Below are positions 52,232 to 62,461 of a stretch of DNA of 64,000 nucleotides, one piece after another. The stretch's first letter is position 1. Every line of letters starts with the position of its first letter. A program made the position numbers and the translations under genes. The DNA comes from Aneurinibacillus terranovensis DSM 18919 (lineage in GTDB: Bacteria; Bacillota; Bacilli; Aneurinibacillales; Aneurinibacillaceae): NCBI RefSeq assembly GCF_000430625.1, contig NZ_AUMJ01000009.1, positions 76,645-140,644 on the forward strand. The letters run 5' to 3'. The notes beneath the pieces are model-generated. The model was not told the origin of the DNA. It saw only the letters and a list, made by a program, of their open reading frames with translations, and ran no database searches.

Positions 52232-52933
52232 TTAACTTTCCAGCTTATAGCCGAGGCCGCGAACTGTTTTGATATATTTGGGCTGCTTGGTATCTTCTTC
52301 AATCTTTTCCCGCAGGTGGCTGATATGAACGTCTACGATTCTGGAGTCTCCCACAAAATCGTAATTCCATACCGCGTTTAACAGTTGATCCCTTGTCATT
52401 ACGCGCCCCGGATGGCTTGCCATATAGTGAAGCAGTTCGAATTCCTTCGGCGTTAATTCCAGGCGTTCTCCGTTAAACAACACTTCATACTTTTCAGGAT
52501 AGATTCTTAACTTGCCAATCGTAATTAGCTGCCCGTCTTCCGATTCACTCGTCTCCTGTTCCGCCTGCTGCCCGCTGCGCCTTAAAATGGCCTTAATGCG
52601 TGCAACCACTTCACGGGGACTAAACGGTTTCGTCATATAATCGTCTGCACCGAGTTCAAGTCCGAGAATTTTATCAAATTCTTCATCCTTTGCTGTCAGC
52701 ATCAAAATCGGCGTGTTGATTTTTTCCATTCTGAGTTTTTTGCATACTTCCATTCCATCCAGTCCGGGAAGCATAATATCAAGCACAATTAAATCCGGGG
52801 ATTCCGTCTCCGCCAGTTTAACGGCCGATACCCCATCCATCGCTTTAACCACTTGAAAACCGGCTTTTTGCAAATTAAACTCGAGCAGTGTTACAATGGA
52901 TTGTTCATCATCAACGACAAGTATTTTTCTCAC
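52232..52933 (-). CDS. phoP: Response regulator PhoP
   Basis: This 233-residue OmpR-type regulator has a receiver domain with DDE near the start, phospho-Asp in IVLDIMLPGLDG, and T/K residues in LTAKDEEF and MTKPF. The C-terminal winged helix has TPKEFELLHYMASHPGRVMTRDQLL and DVHISHLREKIE. It controls phosphate-starvation genes. GTG at 52933 has AAGGGTG upstream. The stop and phoR start overlap closely. Confidence 0.92.
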   Translation of the reverse strand: MRKILVVDDEQSIVTLLEFNLQKAGFQVVKAMDGVSAVKLAETESPDLIVLDIMLPGLDGMEVCKKLRMEKINTPILMLTAKDEEFDKILGLELGADDYMTKPFSPREVVARIKAILRRSGQQAEQETSESEDGQLITIGKLRIYPEKYEVLFNGERLELTPKEFELLHYMASHPGRVMTRDQLLNAVWNYDFVGDSRIVDVHISHLREKIEEDTKQPKYIKTVRGLGYKLES

Positions 52934-52944
52934 GCGCTACACCC

Positions 52945-53415
52945 TTATTTCGTAAATTTATGAATGTCTGTTTTCACTTGCTTCATCATCACATCGGATT
53001 CCGTAAGCCATTGGTCAGCTTTTTGCTCATGCGACTTATCCTGCACATCATAGAAATTAAACAGTTCCTGATATGCATCCACTTTCTTATTGAGTGCATC
53101 CACCAGTTCCTTTTTCACGGGCTCCATCTCTTTTGGAACCGGGGAATCACTAATATCATCCCGTATCGTTTCTAGTGTTGTTTTCCCCTGATCAATAGAA
53201 TTCATAATTTCGGTTCTTTTCATACCTTTGTTGGCTTCGGCACGGACTTCCCCAAGTACTTTATTGGCATTTTGCGAAGCCTCCACCGCGTCGTTTGCTT
53301 TCGACACAAAATCTTTCTCATAATAAGCTAAATCTTTCTGGCTTGCCGAACAGCCCCCCAGTAAAAGCATAACTATAAAAAATGCAAAATACCCGGCTTT
53401 CGTTCTTTTCTTCAC
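52945..53415 (-). CDS. Predicted lipoprotein upstream of phoP
   Basis: This 156-residue protein has a lipoprotein signal (FAFFIVMLLLGGCSAS). The remainder is helical and coiled-coil-like, rich in Lys/Glu/Asp. It lies 11 bases before phoP, so it may be part of the phoPR operon. No family is recognised. A role in cell-envelope or phosphate stress is possible but unsupported. Confidence 0.7.
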   Translation of the reverse strand: MKKRTKAGYFAFFIVMLLLGGCSASQKDLAYYEKDFVSKANDAVEASQNANKVLGEVRAEANKGMKRTEIMNSIDQGKTTLETIRDDISDSPVPKEMEPVKKELVDALNKKVDAYQELFNFYDVQDKSHEQKADQWLTESDVMMKQVKTDIHKFTK

Positions 53416-53508
53416 TGAATATCCCTCCTAGCCCATCATACCATATTTGATATAGAAAACAGCATCTGTCATTTAAACAAAACGGGGGGAAAATTTTTCT
53501 GACTAACA

Positions 53509-53553
53509 TAAAAAAAAAGCCCCCAGGTAAAAACCCGGATGCTTTTTTTTATG
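53509..53553 (-). terminator. mdh terminator
   Basis: AGCccCCaGGT/ACCCGGatGCT forms a stem with AAAAAAAA and TTTTTTTT flanks (53511-53550), after the mdh stop. Confidence 0.7.
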
Positions 53554-53584
53554 CAAATCGGCAAATGGCGTTGCTAATTAAAGT

Positions 53585-54523
53585 TTACGATAATACAGCC
53601 ATTACGTTGCGAACGGCATCAGCGGATTTATCAAGAGCCGCTTTTTCTTCAGCAGTTAATTCAAGCTCAAAGACTTTTTCGATTCCGTCTTTGCCAAGCA
53701 ATGTCGGCACTCCGAGGTAGAGGTCGTTGTAACCATATTCCCCTTCAAGGTAAGCAATAGAAGGAATGATGCGCTTTTTGTCTTTGATTATCGCTTCAGC
53801 CATTTGAACCAACGATGCAGCTGGTGCATAGTATGCTGAACCGTTGCCAAGCAGGTTTACAATTTCAGCACCGCCCTTGCGTGTGCGGTCCACAATTTGC
53901 TCCAGGCGATCTTTCGGAATTAACGTTTCAAGCGGTATGCCGCCTGCATAAGAATAGCGGACAAGTGGAACCATCGTATCTCCATGGCCACCAAGCACAA
54001 AGCCGGTAACATCTTCAACAGATACGTTTAATTCCTGGGCAACAAACGTACGGAAACGGGCGGTATCCAGTACGCCCGATTGGCCGATTACACGATGCTT
54101 TGGAAAACCGGTTGTTCTATAAAGCGTGTACGTCATCGCGTCAACAGGATTGGAAAGGACGATCAGGATACTGTTTGGCGCATATTTTTTAATTTGTTCT
54201 CCAACAGCCTTCATAATGCCTGCGTTTGTATTAACGAGATCGTCACGGCTCATGCCAGGCTTACGGGCAATTCCGGCTGTTACAATAACGAGATCGGCAT
54301 CCTGAATGTCAGCATAATCGGAAGTACCAGTCACTTTGCTGTCGAAACCTTCAACAGGGCCGGCTTCAGCCATATCCAGCGCCTTACCTTTTGTCGGGTT
54401 TTCCATTTGCGGAATATCAACAAGAACAACGTCTCCCAGTTCTTTTTGAGCAAGCAAAAATGCAGTGGTTGCACCGGTGAAACCTGAACCGATTACAGCA
54501 ATTTTTTTACGTAAGAATGACAT
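53585..54523 (-). CDS. mdh: Malate dehydrogenase
   Basis: This 312-residue NAD enzyme oxidises malate to oxaloacetate in the TCA cycle. NAD-binding [11 protein letters not shown] is at the N terminus, substrate arginines are in [13 protein letters not shown], and the catalytic His is in [11 protein letters not shown]. The arginine in ARKPGMSR marks malate rather than lactate specificity. It is third in the citZ-icd-mdh series. AGGAGGC lies before the ATG. Confidence 0.95.
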   Translation of the reverse strand: MSFLRKKIAVIGSGFTGATTAFLLAQKELGDVVLVDIPQMENPTKGKALDMAEAGPVEGFDSKVTGTSDYADIQDADLVIVTAGIARKPGMSRDDLVNTNAGIMKAVGEQIKKYAPNSILIVLSNPVDAMTYTLYRTTGFPKHRVIGQSGVLDTARFRTFVAQELNVSVEDVTGFVLGGHGDTMVPLVRYSYAGGIPLETLIPKDRLEQIVDRTRKGGAEIVNLLGNGSAYYAPAASLVQMAEAIIKDKKRIIPSIAYLEGEYGYNDLYLGVPTLLGKDGIEKVFELELTAEEKAALDKSADAVRNVMAVLS

Positions 54524-54616
54524 GAAAATTGCCTCCTAAAATGAAATTGTTTTTGTTTTGCTTATATGAAATAAGGAAAGGGAAATGCATGAGAACATGC
54601 ATTGCCCTAAAATTAC

Positions 54617-55915
54617 CTACATGTTTTTAATAAGTGCGTCCCCAAACTCGGAGCACTTAAGTTCTTTCGCGCCTTCCATTAAACGGGCAAAGTCATACGT
54701 TACTTCTTTAACCGAAATCGTTTTTTCAATGGAGTGGATAATCAAATCGGCCGCTTCTGTCCAACCCATATGGCGAAGCATCATTTCCCCTGAAAGAATC
54801 ACGGACGAAGGGTTAACCTTATCAAGACCCGCGTATTTGGGAGCCGTACCGTGAGTGGCTTCAAAAATAGCATGTCCGGTTACGTAGTTAATATTGGCGC
54901 CAGGCGCAATCCCGATTCCGCCAACCTGTGCAGCGAGTGCATCAGAAACATAATCACCATTGAGGTTTAATGTAGCCACGACATCATACTCAGCGGGACG
55001 GGTTAGGATTTGTTGAAGAAATGCGTCAGCGATAACATCTTTTACGATGATTTTACCTTTTGCTTCTGCATCCGCCTGTGCCTTGTTTGCAGCGTCTTTG
55101 CCTGATTCTTCGGCAATCCGGTCGTACTGTGCCCATGTAAATACTTTATCGCCAAATTCCTTTTCGGCAAGTTCATAGCCCCACGTTTTGAACGCACCTT
55201 CCGTAAATTTCATGATGTTTCCTTTATGTACGAGGGTAACGCTCTTACGGTCGTTTTCCAGCGCATACTGGATCGCAGCCCGGACAAGGCGGCTTGTTCC
55301 TTCTTTGGAAACAGGTTTAATACCGATGCCGGAAGTTTCCGGAAAACGAATTTTCTTAACACCCATCTCGTTTCGCAGGAAAGAGATGACTTTCTTTACT
55401 TCTTCCGTTCCTTCCGCCCATTCAATGCCCGCATAAATATCTTCCGTATTTTCACGGAAAATAACCATATTTGTTAATTCAGGATGTTTTACAGGAGAAG
55501 GTACTCCTTCAAAATATTGAACAGGGCGTACACATGCATATAAATCTAACTCTTGACGTAAAGCAACGTTAATCGAGCGAATACCTCCACCAACCGGCGT
55601 AGTAAGCGGTCCTTTGATGGCGACAAGATATTCACTGATAGCCGTCAATGTATCCTTAGGAAGCCACTCTCCGAATTTATTAAACGCTTTTTCTCCTGCG
55701 AACACTTCATACCAGGCGATTTTTTTTTCACCGTTGTACGCTTTTTTTACAGCGGCGTCGAGCACGCGAACAGAAGCATTCCAAATATCCGGACCCGTTC
55801 CGTCCCCTTCGATAAAAGGAACGATTGGATTGTTGGGCACATTTAATTTACCTGTACTGTCAACGGTAATTTTCTCTCCATGCGTAGGCATTTCATACTG
55901 TTCAAAAATAGACAC
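54617..55915 (-). CDS. icd: Isocitrate dehydrogenase, NADP type
   Basis: This 432-residue enzyme decarboxylates isocitrate to 2-oxoglutarate. It has the [11 protein letters not shown]-terminal block, the substrate segment [15 protein letters not shown] with [11 protein letters not shown], and [18 protein letters not shown] with [22 protein letters not shown] at 55915, five bases after GGGAGGGG, is preferred over the ATG at 55930. It lies between citZ and mdh. Confidence 0.95.
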   Translation of the reverse strand: MSIFEQYEMPTHGEKITVDSTGKLNVPNNPIVPFIEGDGTGPDIWNASVRVLDAAVKKAYNGEKKIAWYEVFAGEKAFNKFGEWLPKDTLTAISEYLVAIKGPLTTPVGGGIRSINVALRQELDLYACVRPVQYFEGVPSPVKHPELTNMVIFRENTEDIYAGIEWAEGTEEVKKVISFLRNEMGVKKIRFPETSGIGIKPVSKEGTSRLVRAAIQYALENDRKSVTLVHKGNIMKFTEGAFKTWGYELAEKEFGDKVFTWAQYDRIAEESGKDAANKAQADAEAKGKIIVKDVIADAFLQQILTRPAEYDVVATLNLNGDYVSDALAAQVGGIGIAPGANINYVTGHAIFEATHGTAPKYAGLDKVNPSSVILSGEMMLRHMGWTEAADLIIHSIEKTISVKEVTYDFARLMEGAKELKCSEFGDALIKNM

Positions 55916-55978
55916 CCTAACCCCTCCCAAATATGTATTAGCGTGAAAAAAATTTCACAAAGTTAGATAAATTAGCAG

Positions 55979-56004
55979 GGAGTCACGAAGGTAACTCCCT
56001 CCTA
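55979..56004. other. Hairpin between citZ and icd
   Basis: GGGAGT(T)/(A)ACTCCC lies in the 106-base gap. There is no T run, so it may be a processing or stability element rather than a terminator. Confidence 0.4.
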
Positions 56005-56021
56005 AACTTTTAACTTATGAA

Positions 56022-57131
56022 TTAGCGCTCGCTTAACGGAACGTAGTGAGCGTTTACAGGGCCAACGTATTCAGCACGCGGGCGAATCAAGCGGTTATTT
56101 TCGTACTGTTCGAGAATATGAGCAGTCCATCCGGAAGTCCGGCTAATCGCAAAGATTGGAGTAAATAAATCGCGCGGGATACCAAGGCTGTGATAGACAG
56201 AAGCGGAATAGAAGTCAACGTTTGGCAGCAATCCTTTTTCAGATACAACCATATCATTGATTTTCTCCGACATTTCAAACCATTTCGGCTGACCCGTAAT
56301 TTCAGTCAAACGTCTGGACATTTCACGAAGATGTTTGGCGCGAGGGTCGCCATCTTTGTAGACACGATGGCCAAAGCCCATGATTTTAACTTTATTATCA
56401 AGCTTTTCGCGAATGTATGGTTCTACGTTGGATAATTCACCAATTTCTTCGAGCATCGACATAACGGCTTCGTTGGCGCCACCATGCAGCGGTCCTTTGA
56501 GAGCGCCGATAGCGGAAGTAATTCCCGAGTAGATGTCTGAGAGAGTAGCTACCGTCACACGGGCGGCGAAAGTGGAAGCATTCAATTCATGGTCTGCATG
56601 CAGGACAAGCGCTTTGTTAAAAGCCTCAATGGAAATGTCATCCGGCTCGGTACCATTTAACATATAAAGGAAGTTTTGTGCATAGTCAAAATTGGATTTA
56701 GGAGCGAGAATTTCTTTACCTTCACGAATGCGATGGTAAGCGGCAACAATTGTTGCAATTTTCGCCTGTAATTTCGTAGCTTTGCGAAGATTTGCTTCCC
56801 TGGACATATCCTGAGCTTCTGCATCATAAAGAGCTAAAGCAGAAATTGCAGTCCGCAGAACGGCCATCGGATGGTTGTCCTTCGGGTAGGCTTTCAGCTG
56901 GTCAATAATCGCTGCCGGTATGGATGCATTCTCAGCGAGGTCTTTTTTGAGCTGCGCGAGTTCGGCTTCTTTTGGCAGCCTTCCGTGCCAGAGCAAATAT
57001 ACCACTTCTTCGAAAGAAGCTTTCTCAGCCAGTTCGTCGATTTCAATTCCTGCATAAGTAAGCACGCCATCAACAATAGAGCAAACCGATGATTGTGTTG
57101 CAACAATCCCTTCCAATCCGCGTGTAGACAT
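56022..57131 (-). CDS. citZ: Citrate synthase
   Basis: This 369-residue enzyme condenses oxaloacetate and acetyl-CoA. The catalytic His is in GPLHGGANEAV and a second His is in MGFGHRVYK. The catalytic Asp lies in the NVDFYSASVY region and substrate arginines are in TSGWTAHILEQYENNRLIRP. The start is behind AAAGGAGAG. It is first of the citZ-icd-mdh cluster, with a long leader that contains a hairpin at 57179-57234. Confidence 0.95.
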   Translation of the reverse strand: MSTRGLEGIVATQSSVCSIVDGVLTYAGIEIDELAEKASFEEVVYLLWHGRLPKEAELAQLKKDLAENASIPAAIIDQLKAYPKDNHPMAVLRTAISALALYDAEAQDMSREANLRKATKLQAKIATIVAAYHRIREGKEILAPKSNFDYAQNFLYMLNGTEPDDISIEAFNKALVLHADHELNASTFAARVTVATLSDIYSGITSAIGALKGPLHGGANEAVMSMLEEIGELSNVEPYIREKLDNKVKIMGFGHRVYKDGDPRAKHLREMSRRLTEITGQPKWFEMSEKINDMVVSEKGLLPNVDFYSASVYHSLGIPRDLFTPIFAISRTSGWTAHILEQYENNRLIRPRAEYVGPVNAHYVPLSER

Positions 57132-57174
57132 AGTATTATCTCTCCTTTATTCTGATTTATCTGTTGGGTTATTC

Positions 57175-57287
57175 AAAAATATCCTCCGGCTTTCTCGAAT
57201 ATGCCCACAGAGGACAAAAAAAGAGAGAGGATATCTTCTTTGACTGGATTCACGAATAATTATAGAATATTTCCCATAGTTTGTGAA
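57175..57287 (-). promoter_or_regulatory. citZ promoter and hairpin leader
   Basis: On the minus strand TTCACA (57282-57287) and TATAAT (57259-57264) are exactly 17 bases apart. The leader then has ATATCCTC and GAGGATAT (57227-57234 with 57179-57186) enclosing about 40 bases, followed by a short T run. This looks like an attenuator, weaker than a normal terminator. Confidence 0.55.
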
Positions 57288-57417
57288 TGTTTATCGAAAA
57301 AAATGTGAAAAACTGATGAACATAAAGTAAATGTTGCTTTTTTCTTCATACTTATCATAACCTAAAAAAAGAGTTAAGAAAGTTATTTCTTGAAATGCAA
57401 TAAAGAAAGGAGGCCTT

Positions 57418-58551
57418 ATGGACGCCAATATTTACCGCCGTTTATTTCAAGTGCTGCGCTTTTTATTCGTAGCAGCCGTCGTTTATACAGCATATGTTCT
57501 TGTCGTATTTCTTACCCCCTTACTTTACCCTTTTCTCATCGGTTTCATTATTGCATATCTCATTAACAAACCGGTGGACAGGCTTGAACGGAATAAACGA
57601 TGGCCGCGCTGGCTCGCAGTGACTATTGTACTGGCGCTCGTTATACTGATTTTTTTATCCATTGTAACGATGCTCGTTACCCAACTTGTGATTGAAACGG
57701 GAAACTTAATTAACACGCTGCCGAGCTACATTGACCAATTGACAACGTACTTTAGGAATTTTCTTTCCCAAGGTGTCATTACAGGAATTTATGACCGATT
57801 TGTCAATCTTTACAGCACGCTTGACGAAACATACAAACTAAAGATACAGGAAAATTTTTCAGAGGGAATGTCCCGGATTGCCGTGAGTGGAACCGTACTG
57901 ACGAAGAACATTTTGTCAGGGATTCGCAATTTCCTCAGCTCTGTGCCGAACGCGGCGACCGTTATGGTCATCTCCGTGCTTTCCTCTTTCTTTATCAGCA
58001 AAGACTACCACAAGATTAAACGTAAAATGAGAGAATGGATTCCAATCGAGCACATTCAGCGGGGAGTTCACGTTGTTCACGACCTGCAGCGAGCTCTTTT
58101 CGGCTATATTAAAGCGCAGCTGACACTAATCTCCATCACGTCCGTGATAGTTATTATCGGCCTTCTCATTATCGGGGTTCCTTATGCGATATCCATCGGT
58201 TTGTTAACCGGGCTTGCGGACTTAATGCCATACGTCGGTACAGGTTCGGTATTTATTCCGTGGATCGCCTACGCGGTATTCTCCGGAGATTTCCCTCTTG
58301 TCATCGGGCTTTCCATTCTTTTCGCCATCGTTATCATTTTCAGGCAAATTATGGAACCTAAAATTGTTGCGACCAATGTTGGACTCGATCCGTTATTAAC
58401 GCTTATCGCGCTATTCGCGGGGATGAAATTGTTCGGGTTTCTCGGCCTCATACTCGGACCCGTACTTCTTGTCGTGTTTAACGCACTGCGCAATGCGGGC
58501 GTATTCAAGGACCTGTGGAACTATATACGCGGACCAGTAGAGAATAAGTAA
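57418..58551 (+). CDS. ytvI: Sporulation integral membrane protein YtvI (AI-2E permease family)
   Basis: This 377-residue protein has about eight membrane segments and belongs to the UPF0118/AI-2E family. The signature region ITSVIVIIGLLIIGVPYAISIGLLTGLADLMPYVGTGSVFIPW lies near residue 235, with a C-terminal GLDPLLTLIALFAGMKLFGFLGLILGPV. Position next to citZ and fxsA fits B. subtilis ytvI. AAAGGAGG lies seven bases before the ATG. It is divergent from citZ. Confidence 0.88.
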   Translation: MDANIYRRLFQVLRFLFVAAVVYTAYVLVVFLTPLLYPFLIGFIIAYLINKPVDRLERNKRWPRWLAVTIVLALVILIFLSIVTMLVTQLVIETGNLINTLPSYIDQLTTYFRNFLSQGVITGIYDRFVNLYSTLDETYKLKIQENFSEGMSRIAVSGTVLTKNILSGIRNFLSSVPNAATVMVISVLSSFFISKDYHKIKRKMREWIPIEHIQRGVHVVHDLQRALFGYIKAQLTLISITSVIVIIGLLIIGVPYAISIGLLTGLADLMPYVGTGSVFIPWIAYAVFSGDFPLVIGLSILFAIVIIFRQIMEPKIVATNVGLDPLLTLIALFAGMKLFGFLGLILGPVLLVVFNALRNAGVFKDLWNYIRGPVENK

Positions 58552-58563
58552 CGCACAAACACC

Positions 58564-58608
58564 AAAAACCTCCGTTTTTGCCTTTACTTGGCATAACCGG
58601 GGGTTTTT
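58564..58608 (+). terminator. ytvI terminator
   Basis: AAAAACCtCCG/CCGGGGGTTTTT forms a stem just after the stop, with a T-rich tail on the plus strand. Confidence 0.65.
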
Positions 58609-58634
58609 ATTCCAGGTGGTTTACCAATTTCCAG

Positions 58635-58798
58635 GTTGATTGTGGCAAACATCTACAAATATCTAGCCGCGGCCACACGCTCCACATCGAAAAAGCAACG
58701 TTCGGCACACTCCCGCGAGTTTTTCTCAGGTGACCCATGGAGGAAAGTATATGTTGCTTTAACACTGTAAAGCAACATATACTTTCTTTAACGGCAAG
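58635..58798 (+). repeat. Structured intergenic repeat, copy C
   Basis: Bases 58670-58798 repeat 131-257. They include a perfect 18-bp inverted repeat (GAAAGTATATGTTGCTTT and its complement, 58743-58760 and 58769-58786) with the same loop, AACACTGT. The upstream 35 bases look like a partly deleted version of the copy A loop (AAACATC...TATCT). It lies between the convergent ytvI and fxsA genes. Confidence 0.6.
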
Positions 58799-58819
58799 GG
58801 AAAAAACGATACGTTCCAT

Positions 58820-59215
58820 TCACCAGCGCTTAAAAAAGCTGATGCTGCCTGAATGAAGCTTTCGTCTGAACCAGCGCCTGATGAAAATTTTTGCAATCCC
58901 TCTTGTGTAGGGGATGACTAAGATAAACCCTGCGATATCCGTAAAAAAGCCAGGAGTAAGGAGGAGAAGACCGCCCGCAAAAACGCAGATACCGTCAAGA
59001 ACCGCTTCCGTTGGGAGCTGTCCCCTGCTTAGCTGCATCTCTGCGAGTTTAAAAATCTGCAGCCCTTCCCGTCTGGCGAGCCATGCCCCGAAAACTCCGG
59101 TAAAAATGCACAGGACAAGTGTCGGCAGCCATCCAAACGCTTTGCTTGCCGTAATAAGGCTCCATATTTCCAGCGTCGGAACCGCAATTAAGATAAGTAT
59201 AAGGATACGGATCAT
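58820..59215 (-). CDS. fxsA: FxsA-family membrane protein
   Basis: This 131-residue cytoplasmic-membrane protein has hydrophobic N-terminal helices (RILILILIAVPTLEIWSLI, about 2-21, then LPTLVLCIFTGVFGAWLARREGL) and FAGGLLLLTPGFFTDIAGFILVIP. FxsA proteins affect phage exclusion in E. coli; B. subtilis YtwI is the counterpart in this position. Next to ytvI in the conserved order. Confidence 0.88.
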   Translation of the reverse strand: MIRILILILIAVPTLEIWSLITASKAFGWLPTLVLCIFTGVFGAWLARREGLQIFKLAEMQLSRGQLPTEAVLDGICVFAGGLLLLTPGFFTDIAGFILVIPYTRGIAKIFIRRWFRRKLHSGSISFFKRW

Positions 59216-59269
59216 ACAGTCCTTCCCTCCTCTTGTTTGGCTTTATCGTAAAAAAACTTCGCTAACGCT

Positions 59270-59695
59270 TTATGACTCGTATTTTTTTAATAAAGCATAA
59301 AGCTCGGGCTCTTTCTTTTCCAGCCGTACCGGTTTAAGTTCAAGCGAGGTCCATACATGGTGAGTCTCGCCGGTGACAAGTAAAACACCGTCGCGCTGCC
59401 GGACAACTTCGTAGGCGAACACAAGGCGTACACCTTCACAGGCCACTATTTTTGAACGAATGATAAGCTCGTCGTCGTAGCGGGCCGGTTTTTTATAATA
59501 GACTCGTGCTTCTTGCACCGGCAGCATATAGCCTAACGATTCAAAACGCTGGTAAGGAAACCCAAGCTGACGTATTAATTCGGTTCGTCCAACTTCGAAC
59601 CATACCAGATAGTTCGCATGATACACGACCTGCATTTGGTCGGTCTCCTGATACCTTACCCGCACGGTTGTTTCAAACCAATGTTCCTCTCCCAT
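59270..59695 (-). CDS. Acyl-CoA thioesterase, 4HBT/YbgC type
   Basis: This 141-residue hotdog-fold protein has the catalytic aspartate in ETDQMQVVYHANYLVWFEVGR, the 4-hydroxybenzoyl-CoA thioesterase signature. It hydrolyses short or branched acyl-CoAs. The start and stop lie between pyk and fxsA, 26 bases downstream of the pyk-side stop. The exact substrate is unknown. Confidence 0.85.
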   Translation of the reverse strand: MGEEHWFETTVRVRYQETDQMQVVYHANYLVWFEVGRTELIRQLGFPYQRFESLGYMLPVQEARVYYKKPARYDDELIIRSKIVACEGVRLVFAYEVVRQRDGVLLVTGETHHVWTSLELKPVRLEKKEPELYALLKKYES

Positions 59696-59721
59696 TATTG
59701 CCTCCGCTGCCTGTTCATTTT

Positions 59722-61473
59722 TTATAATATGCGGGCAAATCCTGAATAGATATGCCCAATTGAAGCGTCTACCGTTACTTCGTCCCCGTCATGGAAAATT
59801 TCTGTTGCCCCTTCTACCCCGACAATCACCGGCAAGGAAAGATTTAAGCCAATAACCGCTGCGTGGGAAGTGAGGCCTCCCTCTTCAACAATAAGTGCGC
59901 TCGCTTTCTCAATTAATGGCATCATTTCTTTGTCCGTGCCCGCAGCGACAAGAATATAGCCAGGCTCTAAGTCCTGTGGAATTTCCTTTGCTCCACGCAC
60001 AACCACGATACGGCCTGTCACGTTCTTTTGTCCGATTCCCTGTCCTCTCGCTACCACTTCGCCGACTATGTGCGCTTTAAGAATATTGGTAGTGCCTGTT
60101 TCACGAACAGGGACACCGGCGGTTATAATCACGAGTTCCCCGCGTTTTACAATGCCGGATTTAACGGCGGTACGGACCGCAATGTCAAGCATTTCGTCCG
60201 TCGTTTCAGCCGGTTCGGCAATCAGCGGCAGAACCCCCCATACTAACGCCAATTTACGGCAAACATGCGGGTGTGGCGTGACGGCAACAATCGGTGATTT
60301 CGGGCGGAATTTGGAAACCATTCTCGCCGTATGGCCGCTTTCGGTGGACGTAATGATCGCTGAAGCATCTAAATCATAAGCCACATTGGCAACCGCCTGG
60401 CTCAATGCATCCGGAATCGTTGTTTGCCTTTTTGTTGATTCGCTGTGCAGAATTTCATGGTACGATAAAGCCGCTTCCGTTGTCTTAGCGATGCGGTCCA
60501 TCGTTAAAACGGCTTGAACCGGATATTTACCGGCTGCTGTTTCACCGGAAAGCATAATCGCGTCCGAACCATCAAAAATGGCATTGGCTACATCGCTCGC
60601 TTCTGCACGGGTAGGGCGCGGGTTGCGCTGCATAGAGTCAAGCATCTGGGTAGCTGTAATGACCGGTTTGCCTGCCTGATTACATTTACGAATCATATCT
60701 TTTTGGACAAGCGGGACTTCTTCCGCCGGGATTTCTACCCCTAAATCACCGCGCGCCACCATCAAACCGTCGGAAACAGCAAGAATTTCATCCAGATTAT
60801 GAACCCCTTCCTGGTTTTCGATTTTAGAAATAATCATAATGTCAGCATTATGCTGTTCCAGAATCTGACGAATTTCAAACACGTCTTCCGGTTTCCGCAC
60901 AAAAGAAGCCGCGATAAAATCTACGCCTTGCTGAATGCCGAATTCGATATCCTTTGCGTCTTTTTCCGTAATCCCCGGCAGCCCGATTTCCACGCCGGGA
61001 ACATTTACACCTTTCCGATCTTTCAACGGCCCACCGTTGCGAATGCGGCAGTGAATGTCCGTTCCTTCCACCTTTTCCACGGTCAGTCCAATCAGTCCGT
61101 CATCAATTAAAATTGTACTTCCCGGCGTAACATCGTTGGGAAGCCCTTCATATGTAATGGAAACTCGTTTTTCGTTTCCTTTTATTTCTTCTGTTGTTAA
61201 AATAATAGCGTCTCCCTCTTTGAGTTGAACGACATCACACTCCAATAGGCCGGTGCGAATCTCCGGCCCTTTCGTATCAAGAAGAATTGCTACATTTTTA
61301 CCGAGTTCTTCAGCAGCTTGGCGAATGGTTGCGATACGCGCCTTGTGCTCTTCATGGGTTCCATGCGAAAAATTAAGCCGGGCCACATTCATTCCCGCTT
61401 CCATGAGTGCTTTTAACGTTTCGAGGGATTCACTTGCAGGACCAATAGTACAAACGATCTTTGTATTTCGCAT
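59722..61473 (-). CDS. pyk: Pyruvate kinase with C-terminal extra domain
   Basis: This 583-residue enzyme makes pyruvate and ATP from PEP. It begins [11 protein letters not shown] and has [11 protein letters not shown], the active-site signature [12 protein letters not shown] and [11 protein letters not shown]. After the C domain there is a PEP-utilising-like domain ([32 protein letters not shown]), as in Bacillales enzymes. ATG at 61473. pfkA, which usually lies between accA and pyk, is missing. Confidence 0.95.
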   Translation of the reverse strand: MRNTKIVCTIGPASESLETLKALMEAGMNVARLNFSHGTHEEHKARIATIRQAAEELGKNVAILLDTKGPEIRTGLLECDVVQLKEGDAIILTTEEIKGNEKRVSITYEGLPNDVTPGSTILIDDGLIGLTVEKVEGTDIHCRIRNGGPLKDRKGVNVPGVEIGLPGITEKDAKDIEFGIQQGVDFIAASFVRKPEDVFEIRQILEQHNADIMIISKIENQEGVHNLDEILAVSDGLMVARGDLGVEIPAEEVPLVQKDMIRKCNQAGKPVITATQMLDSMQRNPRPTRAEASDVANAIFDGSDAIMLSGETAAGKYPVQAVLTMDRIAKTTEAALSYHEILHSESTKRQTTIPDALSQAVANVAYDLDASAIITSTESGHTARMVSKFRPKSPIVAVTPHPHVCRKLALVWGVLPLIAEPAETTDEMLDIAVRTAVKSGIVKRGELVIITAGVPVRETGTTNILKAHIVGEVVARGQGIGQKNVTGRIVVVRGAKEIPQDLEPGYILVAAGTDKEMMPLIEKASALIVEEGGLTSHAAVIGLNLSLPVIVGVEGATEIFHDGDEVTVDASIGHIYSGFARIL

Positions 61474-61483
61474 AATTAGCCTC

Positions 61484-62461
61484 CTAGACGGTTGTTATGG
61501 TATTTTCCGTAAACGTTATAAACTTGCCAATTGATTTATATTTGTTGTATCGGTCAATTACTAATTGCTCACGATCGAGCGTCTGTAATTCCGTTAACTT
61601 TTTGGTTAACGATTCACGTAGAAAAGCGCACGTTTGCACGAGATTGCGGTGGGCCCCACCCATTGGCTCCGCAACGATTTCGTCAACAATACCGAGCTGA
61701 TATAAATCATGCGCAGTAATTTTCATAGATTCAGCCGCACGCTGTGCCTGCGCCGCATCCTTCCAGAGTAAAGCAGCAGCCCCTTCCGGTGAAATAACCG
61801 AATAAAAGGCGTTTTCCAGCATGAGAAGCCGGTTGCCTACCCCCAGCGCAAGCGCACCGCCACTGCCGCCCTCTCCGGTGACAATGGAAATAATGGGCAC
61901 GCCAAAAGATGCCATTTCACGCAGGTTGCGTGCAATCGCCTCACTCTGTCCGCGTTCTTCCGCGGCCTTACCCGGATAAGCACCCGGTGTATTAATAAAG
62001 CATACAATCGGCCGGTTAAATTTGTCAGCCTGCTGCATTAAACGCAGGGCTTTGCGGTATCCCTCCGGATGCGGCATGCCAAAATTACGGGCAATATTTT
62101 CTTTTGTATCTTTCCCTTTTTGATGGCCGATAACCGTCACAGGCTGCCCGTTAAATTTAGCAATCCCGCCAACAATCGCAGAATCCTCACCAAACAGACG
62201 ATCTCCGTGCAACTCGATAAAATCTGTAAACAGCTCTTTAATAAAATCCAGCGTTGTCGGGCGTTCCGAATGACGCGCCAACTGCACCCGCTGCCACGGT
62301 GTCAGGTTGCCGTATATCTCCTGCGCAAGGGCTTTGGCTTTCGCTTCCAGCTTGACGATCTCATCTGTAAAATCAATGTCTTTTTCCTCGGTGAATTTGC
62401 GAAGTTCCTCAATTTTTGCATTGAGTTCAAGGAGTGGTTTTTCAAATTGTAAGTCCGCCAT
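61484..62461 (-). CDS. accA: Acetyl-CoA carboxylase carboxyltransferase subunit alpha
   Basis: This 325-residue subunit transfers carboxyl from biotin to acetyl-CoA with AccD in fatty-acid synthesis. The fold is marked by [35 protein letters not shown] and [18 protein letters not shown]. Its ATG shares one base with the accD TAA stop (TAATG). The gap to pyk is only 10 bases. Confidence 0.95.
   Translation of the reverse strand: MADLQFEKPLLELNAKIEELRKFTEEKDIDFTDEIVKLEAKAKALAQEIYGNLTPWQRVQLARHSERPTTLDFIKELFTDFIELHGDRLFGEDSAIVGGIAKFNGQPVTVIGHQKGKDTKENIARNFGMPHPEGYRKALRLMQQADKFNRPIVCFINTPGAYPGKAAEERGQSEAIARNLREMASFGVPIISIVTGEGGSGGALALGVGNRLLMLENAFYSVISPEGAAALLWKDAAQAQRAAESMKITAHDLYQLGIVDEIVAEPMGGAHRNLVQTCAFLRESLTKKLTELQTLDREQLVIDRYNKYKSIGKFITFTENTITTV

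Noticed and set aside
58607-58819. Minus-strand frame over the second repeat copy
   Set aside because: The similarity to the first frame comes from repeated DNA; the palindromic hairpin makes a coding role unlikely.
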